NCBI GenBank assembly: GCA_030263665.1
Contig: SZPK01000029.1
Coordinates: forward strand, 1-64,000
DNA: 64,000 nt
Direction of reading: 5' to 3'
DNA from: Villigracilis sp024434165
GTDB taxonomy: Bacteria > Chloroflexota > Anaerolineae > Anaerolineales > Villigracilaceae
Notes under the pieces: model-generated
Database searches by the model: none
Told to the model about the DNA's origin: nothing
What the model saw: only the letters and a program-made list of their open reading frames with translations
Position numbers and translations under genes: made by a program
Part shown: one piece after another, positions 31,227 to 39,496 of the stretch
Layout of the letters: each line of letters starts with the position of its first letter
How positions within the stretch are numbered: the first letter of the stretch is position 1

Positions 31227-31463
31227 TCAGAGCAGTCGAAAGGCGAGGTACGCCGCCAGCAGGAGGATCGCCGTCAGAAACAGGATCAGCCCCAAAGTCC
31301 GGGTGAGAGATGCGGCAAGCACCTGGCGTCCATGCCGCCGGTGAAGGTCGGTCCCGGCTGCGAGTTCCGCCTGGTTCTGGGAAGGGGCGCCGGTCTTGCG
31401 GTACCACCAGGCGCGGCGGCAGTACAGGTAGGTGCCGATTTCGGAAGAGCGAATCGGGCGCAT
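31227..31463 (-). CDS. Membrane-anchored Cas4/Dna2-like nuclease, N-terminal half
   Basis: A 78-residue protein. Residues 1-45 match the N-terminus of Cas4-like nucleases: RSSEIGTYLYCRRAWWYRKT supplies the first cluster cysteine, and ELAAGTDLHRRHGRQV supplies the GxxxH motif. The C-terminus is a membrane segment (RTLGLILFLTAILLLAAYLA). The rest of the nuclease is encoded separately at 30034. TGC-TATACT ends seven bases before the ATG, so the message may be leaderless, and no ribosome site is seen. Confidence 0.72.
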   Translation of the reverse strand: MRPIRSSEIGTYLYCRRAWWYRKTGAPSQNQAELAAGTDLHRRHGRQVLAASLTRTLGLILFLTAILLLAAYLAFRLL

Positions 31464-31469
31464 GGGCAG

Positions 31470-31478
31470 AGTATAGCA
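31470..31478 (-). promoter_or_regulatory. Extended -10 of the split-nuclease operon
   Basis: On the - strand, TGC-TATACT with its last base seven positions from the ATG, predicting transcription start at or near the start codon. Confidence 0.5.
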
Positions 31479-31498
31479 CAAATTTTCTAATTGGATTC

Positions 31499-31542
31499 CA
31501 TGTCATTGCGGGACCGCGAAGCGGTCGAAGCAATGACATGGG
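31499..31542. repeat. Intergenic hairpin repeat
   Basis: CCATGTCATTGC and GCAATGACATGG are perfectly complementary arms around GGGACCGCGAAGCGGTCGAA. The TCATTGCGxxCxGCGAAGC style is a frequent dispersed repeat in bacteria. Confidence 0.65.
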
Positions 31543-31588
31543 AAACCATGATAAACTTTCGGTGCAAAATTTCCAGCGGAGACCACCC

Positions 31589-32140
31589 ATGACCAAACGC
31601 GAGACCTATTCGATTGAGATCGCCGGAATCAAACGCGAACTGCCTCTTTTTGAAATCAAACCCGGACTGCGCATCGCCATTCTGAACATTTTGGGCGATA
31701 CGGAACTGGTGCAAGCCTGCGCGCGCGAACTCGCCGAAAAGATCCGGGGCGTGGACTATGACATGATCGTGACCGCCGAAGCGAAATCCATTCCACTTGC
31801 ACACGCGCTCTCTGTGGAGACCAGTAAACCCTACATCATCCTGCGCAAAGTATACAAGCCGTACATGGGCGACGCCATTAAAGCGGAGACGCTTTCCATT
31901 ACCACCGGTCAGCCGCAGGTTTTGATTCTGGACGAGAAGGACCGCGATGCGATTCAGGGGAAAAAAGTGCTGGTGCTGGACGACGTCATCAGTACCGGTT
32001 CGACGCTTCAGGGAATGCGGATGATCCTCGATAAAGCCGGGGCAAGCGTGGCGGGTGAGGCGGCGATCCTCACTGAAGGCGACCGCGCGCAGTGGATGCA
32101 CATCCACTCGCTGGGGCATTTACCGCTGTTTACGGATTGA
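31589..32140 (+). CDS. Adenine phosphoribosyltransferase-like protein
   Basis: A 183-residue type I phosphoribosyltransferase. The PRPP-binding loop is VLVLDDVISTGSTLQGM; the core also has DMIVTAEAKSIPLAHALS and KPYIILRKVYKPYMG, typical of the APRT/xanthine branch. Such enzymes salvage purine bases with PRPP. The start at 31589 follows GCGGAGACC. The base specificity cannot be assigned from sequence, because the hood region (LPLFEIKPGLRIAILNILGD) is not diagnostic. Confidence 0.85.
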   Translation: MTKRETYSIEIAGIKRELPLFEIKPGLRIAILNILGDTELVQACARELAEKIRGVDYDMIVTAEAKSIPLAHALSVETSKPYIILRKVYKPYMGDAIKAETLSITTGQPQVLILDEKDRDAIQGKKVLVLDDVISTGSTLQGMRMILDKAGASVAGEAAILTEGDRAQWMHIHSLGHLPLFTD

Positions 32141-32188
32141 TTTGAATGTTCGTCGAGGCGGGTAAAGACATGATCGCTCCCCTTACGC

Positions 32189-32279
32189 GGAACGTCCCGA
32201 AGGCGTCGCTGTGGTCCCGCGGCACGCGGGATGGCGACATCCTCACAAAATGAGCCTGCCTTTCATCCAAACCTTCGGG
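32189..32279. repeat. Inverted repeat CGTCCCGAAGG, copy 2
   Basis: GGAACGTCCCGAAGG (32189-32203) is identical to 2946-2960, and CCAAACCTTCGGGA reverses it at 32267-32280. An inner CCCGC-GGCAC-GCGGG hairpin lies near 32216. Confidence 0.6.
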
Positions 32280-32296
32280 ATGGTGCGTTACGTAAG

Positions 32297-33325
32297 TTAC
32301 TCATTTTCTTTCAATTCAAAGTTGAGGAATGTTCCTTCAATTCGGTAGGCTCCTTTCAACCCTTTGTATCCCAAAAAGAGCCATTTTTGTGTCGTTGGAA
32401 TGGACACTTGATTCGTTACAAAAACACTTGGATTAACCTTGCTTCGGGCATAAAGGGTCTCAAATATGAATGAAATGGAAAAGCCGTTACCTTGATAGAG
32501 TGCCACCGTCCCCTGCAGGGTCTCATAGGTAAAAGGGTCTTTTTGCAAAATGACACGCCTCTGCACATCGCCATTCGGGATGATCATTAACAAGCCCTGT
32601 GAAGCAATATCCGGTTCGGCAAAAACCCCCATCCACAAGTCAGCGTTATCCAGATCCCTGAGGCGGATTGTAAATGACACTGTCCCGCGCTCCGGTAGAG
32701 GAGCAAATAACCCATAGATTTCGGCGGATCCGCTTGCGCGTTCAGACAAAAAGTCAAGATCACCGTGCTCTGCAGAAAAAGTATGCACGGGTTCTTTCCA
32801 GCAGCCATCTCCTCTTTCTGTAGGCGAGATGGTCGAAGGGTACGCTTTCCATAAAGCGCTGATACAACCTGCCAGCCAATCTTCACCAATGGGAACAGGT
32901 GGAACAAGTGTGGCAGATGGTACAGGTGTATCAGTCGCTGGGGAGACTGCCAAGGATGGCTCCACAGGTGTTATCGTGTCTGTTGAAGTCTGGGATGGCG
33001 TCATCGTCTCTGTATCAAGCGGCACGGTAGCGGATAACGATGGTGAGTTCGGATCGGGGAGGATTTGGTCCCCAAATACGGTTATCAATGCCGCCAAGAT
33101 TGTCGCAAAAAAACCAATCCAGGCTACGACTATTGGCACAGATCGCTTGGATTTCTCGATGTGAGTCCCCTTTTTTGGAGAATTTGATGATGGCTTTTTA
33201 CCGCCCATATTAATTACGTTCCCATTGCCAATGATAATAGTACTGTCAGAAACCTTACCCTTTATGTCTGTACCGGCATCAGATGCTGTTTCGGGCCTGG
33301 TTGTTTTCGGTTTATGCTCTTTCAT
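32297..33325 (-). CDS. Single-span membrane protein with beta-rich ectodomain
   Basis: A 342-residue protein. The cytoplasmic N-terminus contains DSTIIIGNGNVINMGGKKP, a short repeat-like motif (IxGxGNVI) often seen in Chloroflexi and cyanobacterial signalling proteins. It is followed by one membrane segment (VPIVVAWIGFFATILAALIT), a Thr/Ser/Pro-rich linker, and a C-terminal domain of about 200 residues with beta-sandwich character (TVSFTIRLRDLDNADLWMGV, then FSISFIFETLYARS). It lies next to a TIR-domain gene in the same direction, so the two may form a sensor-effector pair. Function unknown. Confidence 0.7.
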   Translation of the reverse strand: MKEHKPKTTRPETASDAGTDIKGKVSDSTIIIGNGNVINMGGKKPSSNSPKKGTHIEKSKRSVPIVVAWIGFFATILAALITVFGDQILPDPNSPSLSATVPLDTETMTPSQTSTDTITPVEPSLAVSPATDTPVPSATLVPPVPIGEDWLAGCISALWKAYPSTISPTERGDGCWKEPVHTFSAEHGDLDFLSERASGSAEIYGLFAPLPERGTVSFTIRLRDLDNADLWMGVFAEPDIASQGLLMIIPNGDVQRRVILQKDPFTYETLQGTVALYQGNGFSISFIFETLYARSKVNPSVFVTNQVSIPTTQKWLFLGYKGLKGAYRIEGTFLNFELKENE

Positions 33326-33494
33326 AATCTGCCCACCATTCGTTATAGCGTTGGCGCAATATTCAATTTGATAAAGAGATTATACAACCGAAAGCATACA
33401 TTCGATGGATTTTTGAAGGAATATCGCGCCATTGTTATCTCAAATCTCTGTCCAACTTGTCTGACAATCGTGAGACACAGCGGACATCCTTCGT

Positions 33495-33911
33495 TCATCC
33501 GAATTCCCTCAAGGCACGGAGCAATCCCTTGTACCCGCCCGCCTCGAACAGGTCCACGCGGTGAAGGTGGGATAACTCGTCAGGCAGGCCGCATGCTTCG
33601 AGCCGGACGGGGATGATGAAAACCTCGCCCGCGGGGAACGACCTGGCTTTTTCGAGCGCAATTCGCAATTCCACGTGGCGGTATCCCTGCCGCTGGTTGA
33701 ATTGCCGCGAAAGGCAGACCACCACTACGCCGCTTTTGAGAAGCGCCCGTCGAATCTCATTCTGCCAATTCTGTCCGGGTTGGAGGCTCTCCACATCCAT
33801 CCAGGCGTTGATTCCGTCCCGCTTCATGCGCCGGTAAAGCCTGTGGACGATTTTCCTATCGGCATGGGAATGGATAAGAAATACATGTACCGACCGATGC
33901 AAAACAGTCAT
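33495..33911 (-). CDS. TIR-domain protein
   Basis: A 138-residue stand-alone TIR domain. VHVFLIHSHADRKIVHRLYR is the first strand and box 1, INAWMDVESLQPGQNWQNEI is box 2 with the WxD, VVVVCLSRQFNQRQGYRHVE carries the putative NADase Glu after the conserved Ser, and VFIIPVRLE forms the last core strand. Bacterial TIR domains cleave NAD or make cyclic ADP-ribose variants in anti-phage or signalling systems. The start follows TAAGGATTACGA. The partner gene is the membrane protein at 32297. Confidence 0.85.
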   Translation of the reverse strand: MTVLHRSVHVFLIHSHADRKIVHRLYRRMKRDGINAWMDVESLQPGQNWQNEIRRALLKSGVVVVCLSRQFNQRQGYRHVELRIALEKARSFPAGEVFIIPVRLEACGLPDELSHLHRVDLFEAGGYKGLLRALREFG

Positions 33912-34032
33912 TCGTAATCCTTAGATCGTCAAACGTACAGGCAACATTCCCAACTTAATCCGCCGGAGTTTAAATAACAATCCCCCGCTGGGGGATTTGA
34001 CGGGGGAAAACAGGGTTAACCCATCGGGGGAA

Positions 34033-34437
34033 CTACATCCAGCCGCTGAAATCCCAGCCTGCCAACATACGGCGCAGCCCCTCCTTGCTTTTTGAATTGA
34101 ACTTGAGCAGGATGTTTCGAATATGCGTTTTGACGGTTTCAGGGGAAAGGGAAAGACGCGCCGCAATCTGACGGTTCGTCAACCCCAGGCAGGCAAGCGC
34201 GGTCACATCCCGCTCGCGCTCAGAGAGGGTTTCCCATTGGAGCCATAATTCTTCCGCCGAGCGGTATTGGGTAAGACCGGCAGCCAAAAGGTCGGGCAGC
34301 AGTTCCTGTTCGCTGCGACCCTCGTGTTCAGCCAGCGTTTTGATGCTGACGTGCAGGCTTTCACTGACTTCGAAATATCGGAGACCCGATTTTTGCCGCA
34401 AGCCTATCCAATCCAACAGGCGCTGCAGGAGGGACAT
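34033..34437 (-). CDS. LuxR-type HTH regulator
   Basis: A 134-residue transcription factor. The C-terminal half is a GerE/LuxR HTH: LSERERDVTALACLGLTNRQ, then IAARLSLSPETVKTHIRNIL. The N-terminal half (RYFEVSESLHVSIKTLAEHE, then LLPDLLAAGLTQY) is helical and lacks a receiver Asp, so it is not a standard response regulator. It stands between the TIR gene and the coiled-coil membrane protein, all leftward, with gaps of about 120 and 175 bases that allow separate promoters. Targets are unknown. Confidence 0.88.
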   Translation of the reverse strand: MSLLQRLLDWIGLRQKSGLRYFEVSESLHVSIKTLAEHEGRSEQELLPDLLAAGLTQYRSAEELWLQWETLSERERDVTALACLGLTNRQIAARLSLSPETVKTHIRNILLKFNSKSKEGLRRMLAGWDFSGWM

Positions 34438-34515
34438 AGTGACGAAATTATATTAGAACAAATGTTCTTAGTCAAGCGTGCCCATTTCATCCCTGTGAAG
34501 TTTGTGGTTCCCGCT

Positions 34516-35340
34516 TCATTCGGACGTTTTGGTTTGGTCCTGTTTCCTGAACATTTCCCTCACCGCTGCCAATGGGTCGTTCTCCCGCCAGGCGTTCAAG
34601 CCGTGCAGAATCAGCCCGAGCTGGGAAAAGCCAAACCAGAGCAGAACAACCGTCAGGAGGAGTGAGGCGGAGTCAATCCAGCGGGGAAGCGATTCCTTCA
34701 AATCCGCAACCTGCCCGCGCCAGCCGGTCACTTTTTCCTGGTAGACATCAATCTCCTTTAGAAAAAATTCAAGGCTGCTGCGCGTTTCGCTGAAATCGCC
34801 GCCCAAGAGATAGGCGGCGTCGTCGAGCAGGGTGGATGCCCGCCCGGCAAGTTGACTCACATCCCCAATCCGGGATTCCAGCGCTTCGGCGGAATCAATC
34901 AGGTCGGTGAGAACCTTATCGGGGATGTTGATTTGCAGAAACGGCACCAGGTTCAAACCGAAGAGCGTGACGCGGATATTTTCGAGCGTATCGCGCGCGG
35001 AGATCAGCCGCTCGCGGGCGGTTTCCAATTCGGGCAGGAGTTCGTCGTCCAGTGTGGTTTGCACATCTGCGAAGAAAGCCTGCGGGTCGTTTTGGGTGAA
35101 TTGATTGAGAGCCGCTTCGGTCTCGTCCACGATGCGCAGGGTTCGTTCGAGTTCCGTTTTGGAGTCCCGCAGTGTGACCTCGGCTTGCGCAAGTTCCGCG
35201 TCAATTTCATCCAGCCTGGCAAGCGCTTCATCCGTCAGCGGCTGGTTGAGCGCCCAACCCAGAATGATCCCGACCATGCTCCCCGTTAAGAGAATCGAAC
35301 TGACCCCGATCAACAACCCGACGAGTATTTTGCGCGCCAT
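34516..35340 (-). CDS. Coiled-coil membrane protein with two spans
   Basis: A 274-residue protein. The first span is near residues 4-28 (ILVGLLIGVSSILLTGSMVG). An extracytoplasmic helical region of about 190 residues follows, with heptad-like stretches (LARLDEIDAELAQAEVTLRD, then RERLISARDTLENIRVTLFG). The second span is SASLLLTVVLLWFGFSQLGL, followed by a short cytoplasmic tail. Family unknown. Start 35340 is chosen because upstream residues in the frame are not protein-like. It is divergent from the ArsR-controlled gene at 35643. Confidence 0.72.
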   Translation of the reverse strand: MARKILVGLLIGVSSILLTGSMVGIILGWALNQPLTDEALARLDEIDAELAQAEVTLRDSKTELERTLRIVDETEAALNQFTQNDPQAFFADVQTTLDDELLPELETARERLISARDTLENIRVTLFGLNLVPFLQINIPDKVLTDLIDSAEALESRIGDVSQLAGRASTLLDDAAYLLGGDFSETRSSLEFFLKEIDVYQEKVTGWRGQVADLKESLPRWIDSASLLLTVVLLWFGFSQLGLILHGLNAWRENDPLAAVREMFRKQDQTKTSE

Positions 35341-35557
35341 GTAACCGTCCTTTCGATGACCAGACTGGTGAATTGGGAATCGGCGGCGCAGGCGGGAACC
35401 ATCCACGCTTGCATCCCATTTGCCGACCGATATTTGGAAAATTATACAGCCTTGTGTCCAAACAACCAAAAACGGGGCAAGCGGCGACCCACCCCTGTTG
35501 TTTGAGGGCTGGGCGGAATTTTCCCGGTTGAGCCTCATTTTTTATGAAAATAGGTAC

Positions 35558-35586
35558 TTGACAAACCGTCTAAATTAGACTATCAT
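35558..35586 (+). promoter_or_regulatory. Sigma70-type promoter of the ArsR operon
   Basis: TTGACA (35558-35563), a 17-base spacer, TATCAT (35581-35586). The spacer holds a palindromic operator. Confidence 0.8.
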
Positions 35587-35616
35587 CTAATTAGACATCG
35601 GTCTAAGGCAGTCATT
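35568..35616. promoter_or_regulatory. ArsR-type operators
   Basis: GTCTAA-A-TTAGAC (35568-35580) lies in the promoter spacer, TCTAATTAGA (35586-35595) overlaps the -10, and a half-site GGTCTAAGG follows near 35604. The repeated GTCTAA half-site suggests cooperative repression by the ArsR-like regulator encoded two genes downstream. Confidence 0.7.
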
Positions 35617-35642
35617 TGCCTAACAAATTACAGGAGAGAGCC

Positions 35643-35873
35643 ATGTCTACCCATACTTGCGAGCATACAGTGGAAGAAAAAAAGGTCTACACCAGTTCGT
35701 CCTCTGCAAACGTGGAAAGCACCACGCGCAGTCTCTTCACCCGCCAGACCGGACAGGCGCTCATCACGCTTGGCACGCTCTTCAAGCACGTGCCGCCCTT
35801 TAACGAGACGATTGACAGCAGCACCGGCGAGACGCTGATTTCCATCGGCAAAAAATTAAAAGGCAGGAAATAA
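35643..35873 (+). CDS. Small protein of the ArsR operon, 76 residues
   Basis: MSTHTCEHTVEEKKVYTSSS, a Ser/Thr-rich stretch, then RQTGQALITLGTLFKHVPPF and ETLISIGKKLKGRK. No membrane span or metal-binding cluster is evident beyond the early Cys/His. I do not recognise it. It follows the operator-promoter region, with its ATG preceded by CAGGAGAGAGCC, and is the first gene of an operon with the ArsR-like regulator (22-base gap) and an MFS transporter. Confidence 0.7.
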   Translation: MSTHTCEHTVEEKKVYTSSSSANVESTTRSLFTRQTGQALITLGTLFKHVPPFNETIDSSTGETLISIGKKLKGRK

Positions 35874-35895
35874 AGAGGAGCAGACTGGCAAAACC

Positions 35896-36937
35896 ATGAC
35901 AACCAACAGCGCCCCATCCATCATCTGGGATTTTGGCACCGCATACGAACTGTTCATCAGTCTGCACGTCCTGCTTGGACCGGATTACTTCGGCATTCGC
36001 CCATCGTATGCCGCCAGTGTTCGCGCGCGCATTCCGGCGGCGGAACGGAAACTGCTTGAGGATATCTATCCGCTTCTGGGTGTGCCGCTCAAATGGCTCC
36101 ACTCCCTGCCCGCGCCCAAAGATGCCATCAGCGCCTTGTGGGCGTTGAAACAGATTCCGGCTGCCGAACGCATGGTCACACTCTACCGTGTGGATGAACC
36201 CTGCACGGGGTTCGATCCGGAGGAAAACGAAAAGCAAAAGGTCTGGAGGGATATTCTCCTGCGGATTGCCAGGGAGGGTAAATGGACGCCTGCCGATATT
36301 GATTTCTTCCACGCGCTCTTCACGAAAAAGCACGGCCATATCAAGCGCGAAGCCGTCGAATCCGCGTTCGATTGGTGGAGTCGTCCCGCCGACCTCGGCG
36401 ATGCCTTTCTGACGGCGTTCCAATCCTACTATCAGGCGTTTTTCGAAGAGGAGGAAAAGCGCGTCGAACCCGTACTTCGGGCTGGGTTGGAACGTGCCCA
36501 GGCGCTCTCCGCCGCTGTGAGTTTTGAAGAGCTGTTCAGTGAACTCTCGCAGGGTCTGCAAGTCGGCGACGAAATCAACGCCTCCAACTATATCCTGGTC
36601 CCCGCCTTTTGGACCACGCCGCTGGTCTTCTTTGAAAAATTCGACCAGAACACGATGCTCCTCGCCTTTGGCACACGTCCCGCGGATATGTCTGTCATCC
36701 CCGGCGAGATTGTGCCCGATGTCCTCGTCCGCTCGCTCAAGGCGCTTGCCGACCCCACCCGCTTGAAGATCATGCGCTACCTGACCAGCGAAAACCTCAC
36801 GCCCTCCGAAATCGCCCGCAGGCTGCAGATCCGTCCGCCAAGAGAATCGTTACACCGCCCGCAAACAGGCGCTCCACGCAGTGTACGAATACCTGAACGC
36901 CTTCCTTGAAGGCGAACAAATCAAAGAAATGGCATGA
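35896..36937 (+). pseudogene. ArsR-like regulator with a disrupted HTH (frameshift/deletion)
   Basis: The intact part (about 310 residues) has a long N-terminal domain and then an ArsR HTH start: DVLVRSLKALADPTRLKIMR and YLTSENLTPSEIARRLQIRP. After RRLQIRPP the frame changes: the expected recognition helix and wing are missing, and a different frame continues as RENRYTARKQALHAVYEYLN and AFLEGEQIKEMA to a TGA. That TGA overlaps the MFS start (ATGA), showing that it was the original end. The intact frame instead stops at 36909. A deletion of part of the winged helix plus a frameshift, or an assembly error, is implied. Confidence 0.72.
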
Positions 36938-38220
36938 ACAATTTCACATTCCCAATCCATAAGCCGATCCGCATTTTTGGAGAATACGCTTCGCACATCC
37001 GCGCCTTCAAACCGAACGCGCGGCTTTATTTGCTTAACGTCATCATCACCGGCGCGGTGATGGGCGTCTTCCGGCTCATCTTCAACTTTTATGCGCTCAG
37101 CCTCGGCTTCGATGAATCCGTTCTGGGCAACCTGATCACCACCAGCAGTTTCGTCGCCCTGCTCGCCGCCCTGCCCATGGGCTACCTGGCAGACGTGCTC
37201 GGACGCAAAGGCTCGCTCGTAATTTCGGGCGCGCTGTTGAGTTTCTCCATCCTGGCGATGGCGCTCTGGCAGACGGAAACCTCGCTCTACGCCATGAACG
37301 TGGTCTCCGGTATCGCCCAAAGCCTGGCGGGCGTGACCATGTCGCCCTTCCTGATGGAGAACAGCGATGAGAAGGAACGCACCTACCTTTTCAGTTTCGG
37401 GCAGGGACTGACGATGACCATGGCATCCGTTGGCAGTTGGCTCGGCGGCTATCTGCCCACCTGGATCGGTGAGGCGCAAAACGTCTCCGCCACTGGCAGC
37501 ATCGCCTACGGAAACTCCGTCCTCATTTCCGGCATCGGCGCGGCGTTTGCCGTCCTGCCGTTGATGTTCATCAAAACGCCGCAGATCGCCCGCGGTCAGC
37601 GTGCAGTCTTTGCGCCCTTCCAATACGCGGCGAAGAATCCCGGCTTGCTCACCAAACTGGTCCTGCCGATGCTCATCACCTCCATCGGCGCCGGGTTGAT
37701 CATGCCCTTCATGAACGTGTTCTTCCGCGTCGTTCACAACCAGCCGGACCCGGTCATCGGGACGCTCTTCGCGTGGGGGTCGCTGGCAATGGGCATTGGT
37801 CTGCTCATCGCGCCGCCGCTTGCAGACCGCGTCGGCAAGATTCAACTGGTGGTCATCACGCAGGCGCTTTCGATTCCCTTCCTGATTCTGCTCGGTTTCT
37901 CGCCCATTTTCTGGGTCGGCGCGGCAACCTACTACATCCGCCTCGCGCTGATGAACATGAGCAGTCCCGTCTACCAGACTTTCGTGATGGAGCACGTCGA
38001 GCCTTCCGGGCGCGCCACGGTTGCCAGCCTCACCAGCATGGCATGGAATTTCGGCTGGGCGTTCAGCCCCACCATCAGCGGCTGGCTGCAAGTGAAATAT
38101 GGTTTCACCCCGCCCTTCATCGGGACCATCACGCTGTATACCATTTCCGTGCTGATGTACTGGGCGTTCTTCTGGCGCAGAAAGATCGAGCCCGCCCAGG
38201 TGCCGGTTGCGGCGGATTAG
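36934..38220 (+). CDS. MFS transporter
   Basis: A 428-residue major facilitator with about 12 membrane segments. The loop 2-3 motif is GYLADVLGRKGS, and symmetry is visible at PPLADRVGKIQL in the second half. The first cytoplasmic region has FRLIFNFYALSLGFDESVLG. Family members export drugs or small molecules; the substrate is unknown. The start overlaps the original stop of the ArsR-like gene (ATGA), so it belongs to that operon and its expression was probably repressed by that regulator. Confidence 0.9.
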   Translation: MNNFTFPIHKPIRIFGEYASHIRAFKPNARLYLLNVIITGAVMGVFRLIFNFYALSLGFDESVLGNLITTSSFVALLAALPMGYLADVLGRKGSLVISGALLSFSILAMALWQTETSLYAMNVVSGIAQSLAGVTMSPFLMENSDEKERTYLFSFGQGLTMTMASVGSWLGGYLPTWIGEAQNVSATGSIAYGNSVLISGIGAAFAVLPLMFIKTPQIARGQRAVFAPFQYAAKNPGLLTKLVLPMLITSIGAGLIMPFMNVFFRVVHNQPDPVIGTLFAWGSLAMGIGLLIAPPLADRVGKIQLVVITQALSIPFLILLGFSPIFWVGAATYYIRLALMNMSSPVYQTFVMEHVEPSGRATVASLTSMAWNFGWAFSPTISGWLQVKYGFTPPFIGTITLYTISVLMYWAFFWRRKIEPAQVPVAAD

Positions 38221-38292
38221 TTCGACACAGACTGGACGGTCACGCCGAAAACGGGACTGTCGGGTCTTAAAATTTTCTGGCAAAATGGGGAG

Positions 38293-39480
38293 ATGGAAAC
38301 GTCAAACCGCGATGTCCTCATTATCGGCGGCGGGCCGAGCGGACTTTCAACCGCTCTGCACCTGACAAAACTCGCCCCGCATCTGACTTCCCGAATCTTG
38401 ATCCTCGAAAAGGAACGGTATCCACGCCTGAAACTTTGCGCAGGCGGGCTGGTTATGGATGCGGAAATCATCCTCGAACGCCTCGGTTTGGACGCAGGTG
38501 AAGTCCCGCATGTGGATTCAAGCGAGATCCGCTTCGACTTCGCAGGCAAGGGACTCAGCGTGCGCGTTCCGAAACGCCATGCCCTGCGCGTCATCCGCCG
38601 CGACGAGTTCGACCACTGGCTGGCGGAAAAAGCGAGAAACAGGGGAATCGAGATCAGGGAGGGCGTTTCAGTCCGAAAGATTACCCCCGACGAGCACGGC
38701 GTGACCGTCGAAACCGACCAGGGAAATTTTCATGCAACCATCGTCGTCGGCGCGGACGGCTCGAACGGCATCACACGCCGCTGCGTCCTTCCAAATGAAC
38801 CGGTGCATACTGCCAGGGTGTTGGAGGTTATCACCCCCTCCGTCCCTCACGGAACGACTCCCCCATCCCATCAAGCCGGCATGGGGAAGGCTGGTCGGGA
38901 GCAGGCGGCATTCTTCGATTTCTTTCCCGTGCCGAACAACATTGCCGGTTATGTTTGGGATTTTCCCACGCAGGTAAACGGTATGCCCATGCGATGTTGG
39001 GGCGTCTATGATACAAATTTGCTTGCCGATCGAACGCGCCCGGCGTTGAAGGAGCCGCTGGCAGAGGAAATGAAAAGACAAGGCTTCGATTTGAACGACT
39101 ATGAGATCAAGGGGCATCCCATCCGCTGGTACAGCCCGTGGAACAGGATGTCTGTGCCGCGCGTGCTGCTGGTTGGCGATGCCGTTGGCGCGGATGCGAT
39201 CTTCGGCGAGGGCATCAGCATGGCGCTGGGCTACGGAGCGATTGCCGCGCGGGAGATCGCGGAGTCCTTTCAGCGCGGCGAATTCTCCTTTCGCGGATAC
39301 AGGCGCCGGGTGGCGCGAAGCGGGCTGGGTCAAACCCTGTTCGCGCGCTGGCTCATTACGCAGGTCATCTATTCCTTCAAGTGGCGCTGGTTTCACATCC
39401 TGCTGTGGCGCGTTCTAAAACCGTTCGTCATTGCAGCGGCGTGGATCTTTGTGTTAAACTGGAGCAAACGAATACCATAG
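38293..39480 (+). CDS. Geranylgeranyl reductase-family FAD oxidoreductase
   Basis: A 395-residue flavoprotein. The N-terminal FAD-binding motif is DVLIIGGGPSGLSTAL (GxGxxG), the substrate-side motif is CAGGLVMDAEIILERL, and IVVGADGSNGITRR and LLVGDAVGADAIFGEGISMA complete the GD fingerprint. Members reduce isoprenoid chains of lipids or quinones, or hydroxylate aromatics. The C-terminus is hydrophobic and basic (ITQVIYSFKWRWFHILLWRV), suggesting membrane association. Start 38293 follows GGGGAG. A PHP phosphoesterase follows 16 bases later. Confidence 0.85.
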   Translation: METSNRDVLIIGGGPSGLSTALHLTKLAPHLTSRILILEKERYPRLKLCAGGLVMDAEIILERLGLDAGEVPHVDSSEIRFDFAGKGLSVRVPKRHALRVIRRDEFDHWLAEKARNRGIEIREGVSVRKITPDEHGVTVETDQGNFHATIVVGADGSNGITRRCVLPNEPVHTARVLEVITPSVPHGTTPPSHQAGMGKAGREQAAFFDFFPVPNNIAGYVWDFPTQVNGMPMRCWGVYDTNLLADRTRPALKEPLAEEMKRQGFDLNDYEIKGHPIRWYSPWNRMSVPRVLLVGDAVGADAIFGEGISMALGYGAIAAREIAESFQRGEFSFRGYRRRVARSGLGQTLFARWLITQVIYSFKWRWFHILLWRVLKPFVIAAAWIFVLNWSKRIP

Positions 39481-39496
39481 GGAAATCGAATACAAG

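Noticed and set aside
30034..31463. CRISPR-Cas locus
   Set aside because: Cas4-like motifs are present, but there is no repeat-spacer array and no other cas gene in the window.
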